From the NCBI RefSeq assembly GCF_014084105.1, contig NZ_CP048289.1, forward strand, positions 5,775,922 through 5,839,921: a stretch of 64,000 bases of DNA, given 5' to 3'. The notes under the pieces are model-generated. The model saw only the letters and a program-made list of their open reading frames with translations. It ran no database searches and had not been told where the DNA came from. Made by a program: the position numbers and the translations under genes. The DNA comes from Streptacidiphilus sp. P02-A3a. GTDB taxonomy: Bacteria; Actinomycetota; Actinomycetes; Streptomycetales; Streptomycetaceae. This document shows, piece after piece, positions 39,716 to 47,516 of this stretch. How positions within the stretch are numbered: position 1 is the first letter of the stretch; the number at the start of each line of letters is the position of its first letter.

Positions 39716-40197
39716 TGCGCCGTACTGCCAACACCCTTCAGGCTCCGCTGCCGGCCGCCGCGCCGGTGGCGGAGCCTGCGCCCGCCGTGGCCCCGACCCC
39801 GGCCGTCGATGTGACGCAAAGTCAGAAACTGCGGACCCAGTTCGAGTTCGAGCTGCCCAGGGGCTATGTCGACGACTCCGGCGTCCTGCACAAGCGGGGC
39901 GTGATGCGGCTGGCCACCGCCAAGGACGAGCTGATCCCGCTCCGCGACCTGCGGGTGCAGGAGAACCCGGCCTACCTGTCGGTGGTGCTGCTCGGCCGGG
40001 TGATCACCCAGCTGGGCACGGTGCCGATGGTGCACGACGGCATCGTCGAGAACATGTTCGCGTCCGACCTCGCCTTCCTTCAGGACTTCTACCGCCAGAT
40101 CAACTCCGAGGGCCACACTCGTGCGGCGGTGACCTGCCCGCACTGCGAGGAGCCCTTCGAAGTCGAGCTGGGCGGGAGCCGCCTGGGGGAATGGTGA
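39715..40197 (+). CDS. CIS locus protein of unknown function (tail-assembly-like)
   Basis: 160 residues. A Pro/Ala-rich tail of about 35 residues precedes a compact domain (LRTQFEFELPRGYVDDSGVLHKRGVMRLATAKDELIPLRDLRVQENPAYLSVVLLGRVITQLGTV), and the end carries one CPHC pair (TCPHCEEPFEVELGG). Position between tube and the large Pro-rich gene is that of the tail-assembly chaperone in phages; similar proteins occur in streptomycete CIS loci. Coupled to the tube gene by a one-base overlap and to the next small gene by a seven-base overlap. Confidence 0.78.
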   Translation: MRRTANTLQAPLPAAAPVAEPAPAVAPTPAVDVTQSQKLRTQFEFELPRGYVDDSGVLHKRGVMRLATAKDELIPLRDLRVQENPAYLSVVLLGRVITQLGTVPMVHDGIVENMFASDLAFLQDFYRQINSEGHTRAAVTCPHCEEPFEVELGGSRLGEW

Positions 40198-40352
40198 CGT
40201 ACGCGACCGACCTGATTCACCAGGAGGTCGCGTACCTCGCCTACCACTTCCACTGGAGCATGGAAGAGATCCTGGACTTGGAGCACCGCGACCGTCGCCG
40301 GTACGCGGACGAGATCGCCGCGCTCGTCGCCCGCGCCGGCACGGAAGGCTGA
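40191..40352 (+). CDS. Small CIS locus protein (DUF6760-like)
   Basis: A 53-residue protein (ATG at 40191, or GTG at 40194 overlapping the preceding TGA). Sequence MVTYATDLIHQEVAYLAYHF, then HWSMEEILDLEHRDRRRYADEIAALVAR: helical and charged, with no membrane segment. Small proteins of this kind with the phrase 'EVAYLAYHFHW..EEIL.LEH..R' are found next to the tube genes of phage-tail-like systems. Codon usage matches its neighbours. Its close packing between two CIS genes makes it a likely assembly factor. Confidence 0.78.
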   Translation: MVTYATDLIHQEVAYLAYHFHWSMEEILDLEHRDRRRYADEIAALVARAGTEG

Positions 40353-40362
40353 GGTCACGGCG

Positions 40363-43300
40363 ATGGCCATACGTGATCGGCTCGATCGGCTGCGCGGGTC
40401 CGGACGATCCGGCGGACCCGCCACGCGGCGGGCGGCGGGCCCGGACCCCGCCGCCTCGGCCGAGGACACCCCGGCCGTGGGCCCGGCGCCCGCTGCCGCG
40501 TCGGCGGGTACCCCGGCCGTTCCGGCTCGGGACTGGGCGGCGCTGCCGCCGTTGCAGCGGAGCCTTGGGGCAGCGCCCACGGCGCCGGTCGCCACCGCCG
40601 ACTTCGGCAGTCGGCTGGCCAGCTGGCAGAACCCGTCGCTGATGGGCGAGATGTCGCACTCCCTGCGGCGGGACGCCCCGAGCGGCGTCGCCGGTGGCCT
40701 GCTCCGGGCCTCGGCGGTCCAGCCCTCCCGACTGGACCTCCCCGCCCTGTCCCTTCCCGTGGCCGGTCGCTCGACCACCCCGGCCGTCCCGGCCGTCCCG
40801 GCCGCAGACCTGCCGGTCGCGAGGGTCGCCACGGCGGGCGGCGCCGTTACGCCGGGCCCGACCCGGGCAGCGAGCGGGCCCGCACCGGCCGCCCCGCCTA
40901 CCCGGTCCACGGCCGGGCCCGCCGCCCCTGCACCGGCTACAGGCAGGTCAGTTGCCCCTGCCGCGCCTGCCCGGGGCGCGGGCGGGTCGGTTGCATCAGC
41001 GGCGCCCGCACGGGGCGCGGGCGGGGCCGCTGCGCCTGCCCGGGGCACCGGCGGGTCCGCCGCGCCCGCACCGGGTGCGGGCGGATCAGTTACCCCCGCC
41101 GCGCCCGCAGCGGCTACGGGCGGGTCAGTTGCCCCCGCCGCGCCCGCACGGGATGCGGGCGGGTCCGCCGCGCCCGCACCGGGTACCAGCGGGTCCGCTG
41201 CCCCCGCACCGGGTGTGGCCGGGGCCGCTGCGCCTGCCCGGGGCACCGGCGGGTTCGCTGCTGCCGCGCCTGTTCGGGCTGCCGGGGGGTCCTCAGCTGT
41301 ACCGGGTGCTTCGTCAGGGCGGGCTGCCGCAGCCGCTCCGGCCGCCTCCGTCCCGACCGTTTCCCCGACGGCCCCCGCGCCCGCGTCCGCGTCCGCACCG
41401 GTCGTTGCTCGGGCAGTGCAGCGGAGGACAGACGGTTCAGCGGCACGGCCGCTGCCGACAGCCACGACCGCGCCCACCCCGGCTACGCCGTCCGCAGCCG
41501 CCGCACCAGCGTCTCCGTCGGCGCCGAACGCACCCGCCGCGCCGCACGCCCGCTCGGTGGCGAGCGCGCCATCCGCGCCGGGCACACCCTCGGTCCTCGG
41601 GACGCCAGCGGCCCCGCCCGCCCCGGTGGCCGCCGAGCCCGCGAGCGCTCCGCTGACGCCGATCGCCCGCACCACCTCGCCCGCCCCGGCCACGCCGCGC
41701 GCTTCGCAGACGTCGCCGCCCCCGGCAGCCGTCGCCCCCGCGCCTGCCCAGGGTGCCCCGGCCGCACCGGGCACGGCGCGCGGACCCGTGGCACCGACCT
41801 CCGCCCCGGTGGCGCAGCGCGCGACCGCGCCGATCCAGCGCAGCGCGCCGACGCCGCCGATGACCCCGCCGATGACCCCGCCGATGACCCCGGCTGTCCC
41901 CAGCCCCACCAGCGCGGCCGGCCCGGCCACCAGTGGTCCGGCTGCTGTGCCGATCACACCTGCCCGGCAGCGGACGGCGGTCACATCCGCGCCACTGGCA
42001 CCCGCTCCCTCGGCCTCCCCGGCGCGGACGGCTCCGACCGCCCCGGTGGCAGCGGCCTCCGCCCCGGTGCAGCGCGCCGTTGCCCCGATCACCCGAAGCA
42101 CACCTCCCAGCACACCGCTGAGCCAGGCGACACCGGCCACCGCCCAGGAGGCGGCGACTCCCCCGAACGCGCCGTTCACGCCGGTGGCACCCGCCACGCC
42201 GAGCGCACCGGTGACGTCCGGGGCGCCGCCGTCCGGCGTCGCACGGACCGGGACGACGCCCGCCCTCCCCGCGCCCGCGCAGACGCCTCCGGCCGGTACC
42301 CGGCCGGTGCGGGCCATCGCTCGCAGGGCCTCGCTGCTGTCCGCGCCGCCGGTGCCGTCGGCACCGCGCCGAGTCACCGCCGTCCCGCCACGGGCGGCGT
42401 CGGCTCCGTCGAGCACGTCCGTGCCCGCCCCTCAGCCGACCGCGCCCGTTCAGCGCGCGGCAGCCGCCGCCCCGGCCGGTCCCGAGACGCCGTCGACGCC
42501 TACCACCGTCCCGGGCTCCCCCGCCTCCGCAGCCGCGTCCGCCCCGCCGCTGCCCGCACAACGCGAGGCGTCCGTCCCGCCGCTGGGCGTCACACCGCCC
42601 GCCACCGCGTCAACCGCGCCCATCCAGCGGTCCACCACCCATGCTCCGGCTCCGCTGAGCCGTCCGGTGACGCCGCCGGCCGCCCCGGCCGCGCGGCTCG
42701 GACTCGGCGCGCCGCTGGCCGCCGGGGCACCCGCGCCCGCGCCGCGCCCGGCGACGCGGCGCTCCGCGCTGGGTGCTCCGATCACCCCCGCCACCCCCAT
42801 GACCGGCGCACCCACCGCGCCGCCGCAGCCGACACGCCGCAGTGCCCTCGGCGCTCCGCTGGCTCCAGGGACGGCGCCGGTCCAGCGGGCCGCCACCGAC
42901 CGGCCCGGACCGACCGCACGCCCCTCGGTTCCAGCTCCAGCTCCAGCTCCGGCTCCGGCTCCCGGCGCAGGCGGCCTCCCAGTCGGCACACCAGCGCCTC
43001 GGAGTGCACCCTCCGCCGCATCCGCTATTTCTGACGCTCCATCAATTGCACAAAAGCTCCTCACGCCTGACTCTCTGAGTATCAGTCAGATTTCGTCACC
43101 CGCCGTTCCCGTCCAGCGGCTGGCGGCCAGCGGCCTCGCGGCAGCTACTCCGTCGGCGACCGCGCAGCCGCCGACCGTGCGGGTTCCGTTGGCCTCGGCG
43201 CGGCCGGTCTCGGCCGCGCTCGCTCCGACGCCGCTGCCCGCGCCCGTCGTACCGGCCGTGGCCGTCCGCCCGGCGGCCTCGCGGCTGCGGCCGGTCCAGC

Positions 43301-43860
43301 CGGAGGCTGCGGCCGAAGGTCCGGCTGCACCACCGACGGCTCGGGCAGGGGCCGGGGCGCTGCCCGTGCAGCGGCTCTCCTCCGCCGGAAGGCCCACCGC
43401 GTCGGCTTCCGTCCCGACACCCCGAGGCGGGGGCGGCGCCCGACCCGCGCCCCAGCGACCCGCGCCCCAGCGGCCGGTGCCGCTCGGCCCGTCGGCCGCC
43501 GCGCCGCGCCCGGTACAGCCCGGCCGGTACGTCGCACCCGCACCCGCCGCCGCGCCACAGCCGACGTTCGCGCCCGCGCCCCGTCCGGTACAGCTCATGT
43601 CCAGCGCTCCCGCCGTGCCGCCCGCCCCGCCGCAGGCGCCACCGCGTCCGGCGGCAGCGGCGCCGTCCCCGCAGCGGGCGACCGCGCAGCGGGCGGCGGT
43701 GCAGCGCTCGGCGAGCGTGGCGGCGGATCCGGTACCCGCCGCCGAGCCGCCGCTGGACGACCTCGCCAAGCGCCTGATCGGTCCGCTGTCGCGGCTGCTC
43801 CGCGCCGAGCTGCGGCTGGACCGGGAGCGGATCGGCCGCCTCCGCGATCCGGGCCGCTGA
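40363..43860 (+). CDS. 1165-residue Pro/Ala-rich CIS protein (possible tape measure or scaffold)
   Basis: Residues 1-130 include DWAALPPLQRSLG and ADFGSRLASWQNPSLMGEMSHSLRRDAPSGVAGGLL, which look like short conserved motifs. Residues about 150-1090 are almost wholly Pro, Ala, Thr, Ser and Gly and must be disordered. About a dozen (V/I/L/A)QR motifs such as APVQRA, APIQRS, VPVQRL and LPVQRL are spread through it. Residues 1120-1165 (LDDLAKRLIGPLSRLLRAELRLDRERIGRLRDPGR) form one amphipathic helical end. It occupies the tape-measure slot between tube and hub genes, but lacks the long coiled coils of tape measures. A cargo, scaffold or disordered length ruler are all open. No transmembrane segments. 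Confidence 0.75.
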   Translation: MAIRDRLDRLRGSGRSGGPATRRAAGPDPAASAEDTPAVGPAPAAASAGTPAVPARDWAALPPLQRSLGAAPTAPVATADFGSRLASWQNPSLMGEMSHSLRRDAPSGVAGGLLRASAVQPSRLDLPALSLPVAGRSTTPAVPAVPAADLPVARVATAGGAVTPGPTRAASGPAPAAPPTRSTAGPAAPAPATGRSVAPAAPARGAGGSVASAAPARGAGGAAAPARGTGGSAAPAPGAGGSVTPAAPAAATGGSVAPAAPARDAGGSAAPAPGTSGSAAPAPGVAGAAAPARGTGGFAAAAPVRAAGGSSAVPGASSGRAAAAAPAASVPTVSPTAPAPASASAPVVARAVQRRTDGSAARPLPTATTAPTPATPSAAAAPASPSAPNAPAAPHARSVASAPSAPGTPSVLGTPAAPPAPVAAEPASAPLTPIARTTSPAPATPRASQTSPPPAAVAPAPAQGAPAAPGTARGPVAPTSAPVAQRATAPIQRSAPTPPMTPPMTPPMTPAVPSPTSAAGPATSGPAAVPITPARQRTAVTSAPLAPAPSASPARTAPTAPVAAASAPVQRAVAPITRSTPPSTPLSQATPATAQEAATPPNAPFTPVAPATPSAPVTSGAPPSGVARTGTTPALPAPAQTPPAGTRPVRAIARRASLLSAPPVPSAPRRVTAVPPRAASAPSSTSVPAPQPTAPVQRAAAAAPAGPETPSTPTTVPGSPASAAASAPPLPAQREASVPPLGVTPPATASTAPIQRSTTHAPAPLSRPVTPPAAPAARLGLGAPLAAGAPAPAPRPATRRSALGAPITPATPMTGAPTAPPQPTRRSALGAPLAPGTAPVQRAATDRPGPTARPSVPAPAPAPAPAPGAGGLPVGTPAPRSAPSAASAISDAPSIAQKLLTPDSLSISQISSPAVPVQRLAASGLAAATPSATAQPPTVRVPLASARPVSAALAPTPLPAPVVPAVAVRPAASRLRPVQPEAAAEGPAAPPTARAGAGALPVQRLSSAGRPTASASVPTPRGGGGARPAPQRPAPQRPVPLGPSAAAPRPVQPGRYVAPAPAAAPQPTFAPAPRPVQLMSSAPAVPPAPPQAPPRPAAAAPSPQRATAQRAAVQRSASVAADPVPAAEPPLDDLAKRLIGPLSRLLRAELRLDRERIGRLRDPGR
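40970..41310 (+). repeat. Degenerate coding repeats in the Pro/Ala-rich gene
   Basis: Roughly ten imperfect copies of a 30-45 bp unit encode variants of APARGAGGS, APAPGTGGS and APAARGTGG. A second small repeat, MTPP three times, lies near 41858-41890. Such repeats would let the protein change length easily. Confidence 0.7.
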
Positions 43861-43914
43861 CCGCAGGACCCGCCGCCCACCCCCACTACCCTCAGCGCCT
43901 GGAGCACAGCAGCA

Positions 43915-44355
43915 ATGAGTACCCCGCAGGACCCAGGGTCCACGATCTTCTTCACCCTCAGCATCGACGGCGAGTCCCTCGGTGCCTTCAACGGCTGCGA
44001 CGGCCTGGCCGCCGAGGTGGAGGTCGAGGCCTACGAGGAGGGCGGCAACAACGGCTTCGTCTGGCAGCTGCCGTCGCGGGTGAAGCACTCCACGATCAAG
44101 CTGACCCGTCCGCTGACGCCCGACACCTCCAAGGTAGCGGCCTGGATCTCCTCGGTGGCTACCGCCGGTGTGGTGCGGCCGACCGCGCAGATCTCGGCAC
44201 TGCGGGCGGACGGTTCCGTGGTCGCCCGCTGGGGGTTGCTGGACGTGCTGCCGGTGCGCTGGTCGGGCCCGACGCTCGACCCAGCCAGTCCCAACGTGGC
44301 CACCGAGACGCTGGAGATCACCCACCACGGATTCACCGATGCGGGAGCCGCGTAG
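43915..44355 (+). CDS. Second tube-like protein (tube initiator, Afp5 type)
   Basis: 146 residues with the same gp19-like fold as the main tube protein but a different surface: GSTIFFTLSIDGESLGAFNGCDGLAAEVEVEAYEEGGNNGFVWQLPSRVKHSTIKLTRPLTPDTSKVAAWISSVATAG. In CIS particles a paralogous tube subunit joins the tube to the spike-hub. Its place directly before the LysM hub gene fits that role. The stop is two bases before the next ATG. Confidence 0.9.
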   Translation: MSTPQDPGSTIFFTLSIDGESLGAFNGCDGLAAEVEVEAYEEGGNNGFVWQLPSRVKHSTIKLTRPLTPDTSKVAAWISSVATAGVVRPTAQISALRADGSVVARWGLLDVLPVRWSGPTLDPASPNVATETLEITHHGFTDAGAA

Positions 44356-44357
44356 CC

Positions 44358-45071
44358 ATGACCCAGCCCCCCGGCAGCAGCCTGGTCCGAGCCTCGCTTG
44401 CCATCCACGAGCCGCCCAGCGGCCTGGCGATGGCCCTCGGCGGGGAGATCGGCACCGTCGACTTCCAGTTCAACCCGAACGAGCTGACCCTGATCCGCAG
44501 GGCCGAGTGGAAGCAGGACCACGCGGTGGGCTTCAACCTGGGCTCGATCGCGAACTTCAGGGGCGTCGAGGCGGCGACCATGGACCTGGTCATCTTCCTC
44601 GACGGCACCGCCCCCGGCAACAAGGTCGAGGTGCAGTCGCAGGTAGAACTGCTGCTGTCCTGCTGCGAGGTGTACCCGCCGAGCATCTTCACCCGGCGGC
44701 CGTCGCCGCCTTGGGTGCGACTCACCTGGGGCTCCTTCAGCACCGTCCAGTTCATCGCCTACGTGTCCTCGGCCACGGCCAAGTACTCGCTGTTCAGCCC
44801 CACCGGGGAACCGCTGCGGGCGACCTGCACCCTGGCCCTGAACGAGGTCGCCGTCCTGACGGGTGGTCAGAACCCGACCTCGGGCGCGCTCACCGCGCGT
44901 CGGGTGCACCGGGTGGTGGCCGGGGACTCGCTGCAGTCCCTCGCCTGGCGGGAGTACGGCGACGCGACGGTGTGGCGGGTCATCGCCGAGGCCAACGACA
45001 TCGACGACCCGATGCAACTGGAGCCGGGCACCGAACTGCTGCTGCCCGCCGCTGAAGAGATCGACCGCTAG
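44358..45071 (+). CDS. cis7: LysM baseplate hub protein (gp53-like)
   Basis: 237 residues. Residues 1-170 are a baseplate-hub domain with DFQFNPNELTLIRRAEWKQDHAVGFNLGSIANFRGVEAATMDLVIFLDGTAPG; the last 55 residues form a LysM module (HRVVAGDSLQSLAWREYGDATVWRVIAEANDIDDPMQLEPGTELLLPA). In phages and CIS this type of LysM protein binds the central spike rather than acting on peptidoglycan. Closely packed with the genes on both sides. Confidence 0.92.
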   Translation: MTQPPGSSLVRASLAIHEPPSGLAMALGGEIGTVDFQFNPNELTLIRRAEWKQDHAVGFNLGSIANFRGVEAATMDLVIFLDGTAPGNKVEVQSQVELLLSCCEVYPPSIFTRRPSPPWVRLTWGSFSTVQFIAYVSSATAKYSLFSPTGEPLRATCTLALNEVAVLTGGQNPTSGALTARRVHRVVAGDSLQSLAWREYGDATVWRVIAEANDIDDPMQLEPGTELLLPAAEEIDR

Positions 45072-45078
45072 GAGCACC

Positions 45079-46998
45079 GTGACCAGCTCGGACAGCACGT
45101 ACACCACGACTCTCAGCGTCACGATCGGGGGTGTACCGCTCACCAACCAGCTCTCGTCGAACCTGATGGAGGGCTGGATCGACTCCGGTGTCAGCATCCC
45201 CTCGGCCTTCCAGCTGACCTTCAACGACCCGGCGCGGGAGATCGTCGAACAGAATCCCGAGATCAAGATCGGCTCCGTCGTGACGCTGATCCCGTTCACC
45301 AACGGCAAACCAGGGCCGTTGATGATCACGGGTGAGATCACCGCGCTGGAGGCGGACTCGGACGCGACCGGCAAGCTGCTGGTGGTGCGCGGCTACGACC
45401 GGGGGCACCGGCTGCTGCGCAACCGCCGGGTCGCGGGCTATCCGAACATGACGGCCACCGACATCGTCCGCAAGGTCGCCGCGCTGTGCGACGTCACGCC
45501 GGGCGTGGTGGACCAGACCACCACCGTGTACGAGCTCGCCACCCAGCCCAACATCACCGACTGGGACTTCCTCAGCCGACTCGCCCGCGAGAACGGGGTC
45601 TACCTCTACGTCGACGCGCTCGGGCTGCTCCAGTTCACCAAGCTGCTGCCCGCCGCAGGCGCACCGTCGGACACCACCACCTCGCTGAACAGTCCCGACG
45701 TGCTGGAGTTCGAGACCAACGCCATTCGCAACCGGGTCGTGGTCACCGCCTCCGACCAGGTCGACAGCGTCGAGGTGCGCGGCTGGAACGTGCAGACGAA
45801 GACCGCGCTGAGCGAGCTCACCCCGGGCCTGACCACCGCCGACGTGTCGATCGACACCACTCCCGGGAAGGTGACCGAGCCCTTCGGGACGGCCAAGCTG
45901 GTCTCCACCGAAGTCCCTTACGACACCCAGGCGGAGGTGCTCAGCGCCTCCGCCGGGCTGGCCGGGGACGTCACGTCCGCCTTCGCCGAGCTGGAGGTGA
46001 TCGTCAAGGGCAACCCCGTGCTGCGGCCCGGGTTGCCGGTCGCGCTGAACGGCGCGGGCAATCCGTTCCAGGGCAAGTACACCATCACCGGTACCCGCCA
46101 TGTCTTCACCGGGCAGCAGAACTACCACACCACGGTCATGGTGACGGGACGTCAGGTCAGGTCGCTGTACGGGCTGGCCTCCGGGGGCGCGGACACCGCG
46201 CCGAAGCTGCCGGGCGTGGCCAGCGCGCTGGTGACCAACATCCAGGACCCTTTGCACCAGGGCCGGGTGAAGCTGATGTTCCCCTGGCTGTCGGCGGACT
46301 ACGAGAGCGACTGGTGCCGGGTCGCCCAACTGGGCGGGGTGAAGGGCGGCGGGACCTTCCTGCCCGAGGTCCACGACGAGGTGCTGTGCGCCTTCGACCG
46401 GGGCCAGCTGGACCACCCCTACGTCATCGCCGGGCTCTACAACGGCGTGGACCAGCCGACCCGCGACGAGGGCGACCACCCGCTGTACGACCCCGTCAGC
46501 GGCGCGGTCAACTGGCGCAGCATCTCCTCCCGCACCGGGCACATGGTGGAGCTGCTGGACGTCAAGGAGCCGATCAGCAGCGGCATCCGGGCCATCACTG
46601 CCAAGCGGAAGCTGCTCGTGCACCTGGACGAGGGCGTCGACGACTCACCGGACGCCACCATCACCATCAGCAGCACCGGCGGTGCGTCGGACGCGACGGT
46701 CACCATCAGCAACACCGGGGCGATCACCGTCCACGGCGGCACCAGCGTCACCGTCAGGGCCGGGGCCGACCTCAGCCTGCAGGCCACCGGCAAGGTGTCG
46801 ATCGAGGGCGCCAGCGTCTCGGTCACCTCCACCGTCGGGCCCGCCACCATCACCTCGCCGACCGATGTCAGCGTCACCGGCGGGATGTCGGCCACCGTCA
46901 CCGGCGCCATCAGCGCCGCCGTCACCTCGCCGCTCAAGCTCACCCTGACCGCGCCGCTGATCACGTCGAGCACGCTGGTCATTCCGACCGCCCCCTAG
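45079..46998 (+). CDS. cis8: VgrG-like central spike protein
   Basis: 639 residues. The N-terminal 350 residues are a gp27/phage late control D-like hub (PAREIVEQNPEIKIGSVVTLIPFTNGKPGPLMITGEITALEADSDATGKLLVVRGYDRGHRLLRNRRVAGYPNMTATDIVRKVAALC). Residues 385-500 form the gp5-type OB fold (LVTNIQDPLHQGRVKLMFPWLSADYESDWCRVAQLGGVKGGGTFLPEVHDEVLCAFDRGQLDHPYVIAGLYNG). The C-terminus is a beta-helix of short TI/SV/GAI repeats ending in LVIPTAP. No C-terminal effector domain is attached and there is no separate PAAR protein nearby, so the tip may be closed by the helix itself. Confidence 0.95.
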   Translation: MTSSDSTYTTTLSVTIGGVPLTNQLSSNLMEGWIDSGVSIPSAFQLTFNDPAREIVEQNPEIKIGSVVTLIPFTNGKPGPLMITGEITALEADSDATGKLLVVRGYDRGHRLLRNRRVAGYPNMTATDIVRKVAALCDVTPGVVDQTTTVYELATQPNITDWDFLSRLARENGVYLYVDALGLLQFTKLLPAAGAPSDTTTSLNSPDVLEFETNAIRNRVVVTASDQVDSVEVRGWNVQTKTALSELTPGLTTADVSIDTTPGKVTEPFGTAKLVSTEVPYDTQAEVLSASAGLAGDVTSAFAELEVIVKGNPVLRPGLPVALNGAGNPFQGKYTITGTRHVFTGQQNYHTTVMVTGRQVRSLYGLASGGADTAPKLPGVASALVTNIQDPLHQGRVKLMFPWLSADYESDWCRVAQLGGVKGGGTFLPEVHDEVLCAFDRGQLDHPYVIAGLYNGVDQPTRDEGDHPLYDPVSGAVNWRSISSRTGHMVELLDVKEPISSGIRAITAKRKLLVHLDEGVDDSPDATITISSTGGASDATVTISNTGAITVHGGTSVTVRAGADLSLQATGKVSIEGASVSVTSTVGPATITSPTDVSVTGGMSATVTGAISAAVTSPLKLTLTAPLITSSTLVIPTAP

Positions 46999-47075
46999 CC
47001 CACCCTCCTGACTCAGCACCGTATATGACGCACAATCAGTAGAACCGTCAGCGTAGAAAAAAGGAACCACAAGCA

Positions 47076-47516
47076 ATGGCAGAGCAGTTCGTCGGCTCCG
47101 GCTGGGCCTTCCCGATGCGGATCGCCCCGTCCGGCGGCATCGCCCTGGTCAGCCGGGAGAAGGAGATCGAGGAGGCGATGCGGCTGGTCCTCGCGACCGC
47201 TCCCGGCGAGCGGCCGATGCGGCCCCAGTTCGGCTGTGCCATCCATGACTTGGTGTTCTCACCGATCGACGAGGCCACCGCGGGCCGGATCCAGTACGAG
47301 GTGCGCGGCACCCTGGACCGCTGGGAGCCCCGGATCGAGGTGCGCGAGGTGGCGGTGACCTCCGCGCCCGGCCAGGACGGGGTGCTGTTCATCGACGTGC
47401 GCTACTCGATCCGGGGCACCAACAACCCGCGCAGCCTCGTCTTCCCCTTCTACGTCATCCCCTCCCACGAGGACCCCTCGGCGTCCGCCGACCCGTCCAC
47501 CGAAAGCGACCGCTGA
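47076..47516 (+). CDS. cis9: Baseplate wedge protein, gp25 family
   Basis: 146 residues: GSGWAFPMRIAPSGGIALVSREKEIEEAMRLVLATAPGERPMRPQFGCAIHDLVFSPIDEATAGRIQYEVRGTLDRWEPRIEVREVAV, the gp25/GPW signature with the EIEEA...T..GER..RP.FG core. It connects sheath to baseplate. The 77 bp before it are relatively AT-rich and end in AAAAAAGGAACC; a small internal promoter is possible. Stop and next start overlap (TGATG). Confidence 0.95.
   Translation: MAEQFVGSGWAFPMRIAPSGGIALVSREKEIEEAMRLVLATAPGERPMRPQFGCAIHDLVFSPIDEATAGRIQYEVRGTLDRWEPRIEVREVAVTSAPGQDGVLFIDVRYSIRGTNNPRSLVFPFYVIPSHEDPSASADPSTESDR

Noticed and set aside
40970-41310. Possible CRISPR-like spaced repeats.
   Set aside because: The repeats are in-frame, degenerate and contiguous coding units of a Pro/Ala-rich protein, with no spacers of constant length and no cas genes.
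40089-42416. A long minus-strand frame opposite the Pro/Ala-rich CIS gene.
   Set aside because: It is the Gly/Ala-rich mirror image of low-complexity coding sequence on the other strand and has no start signal or domain.
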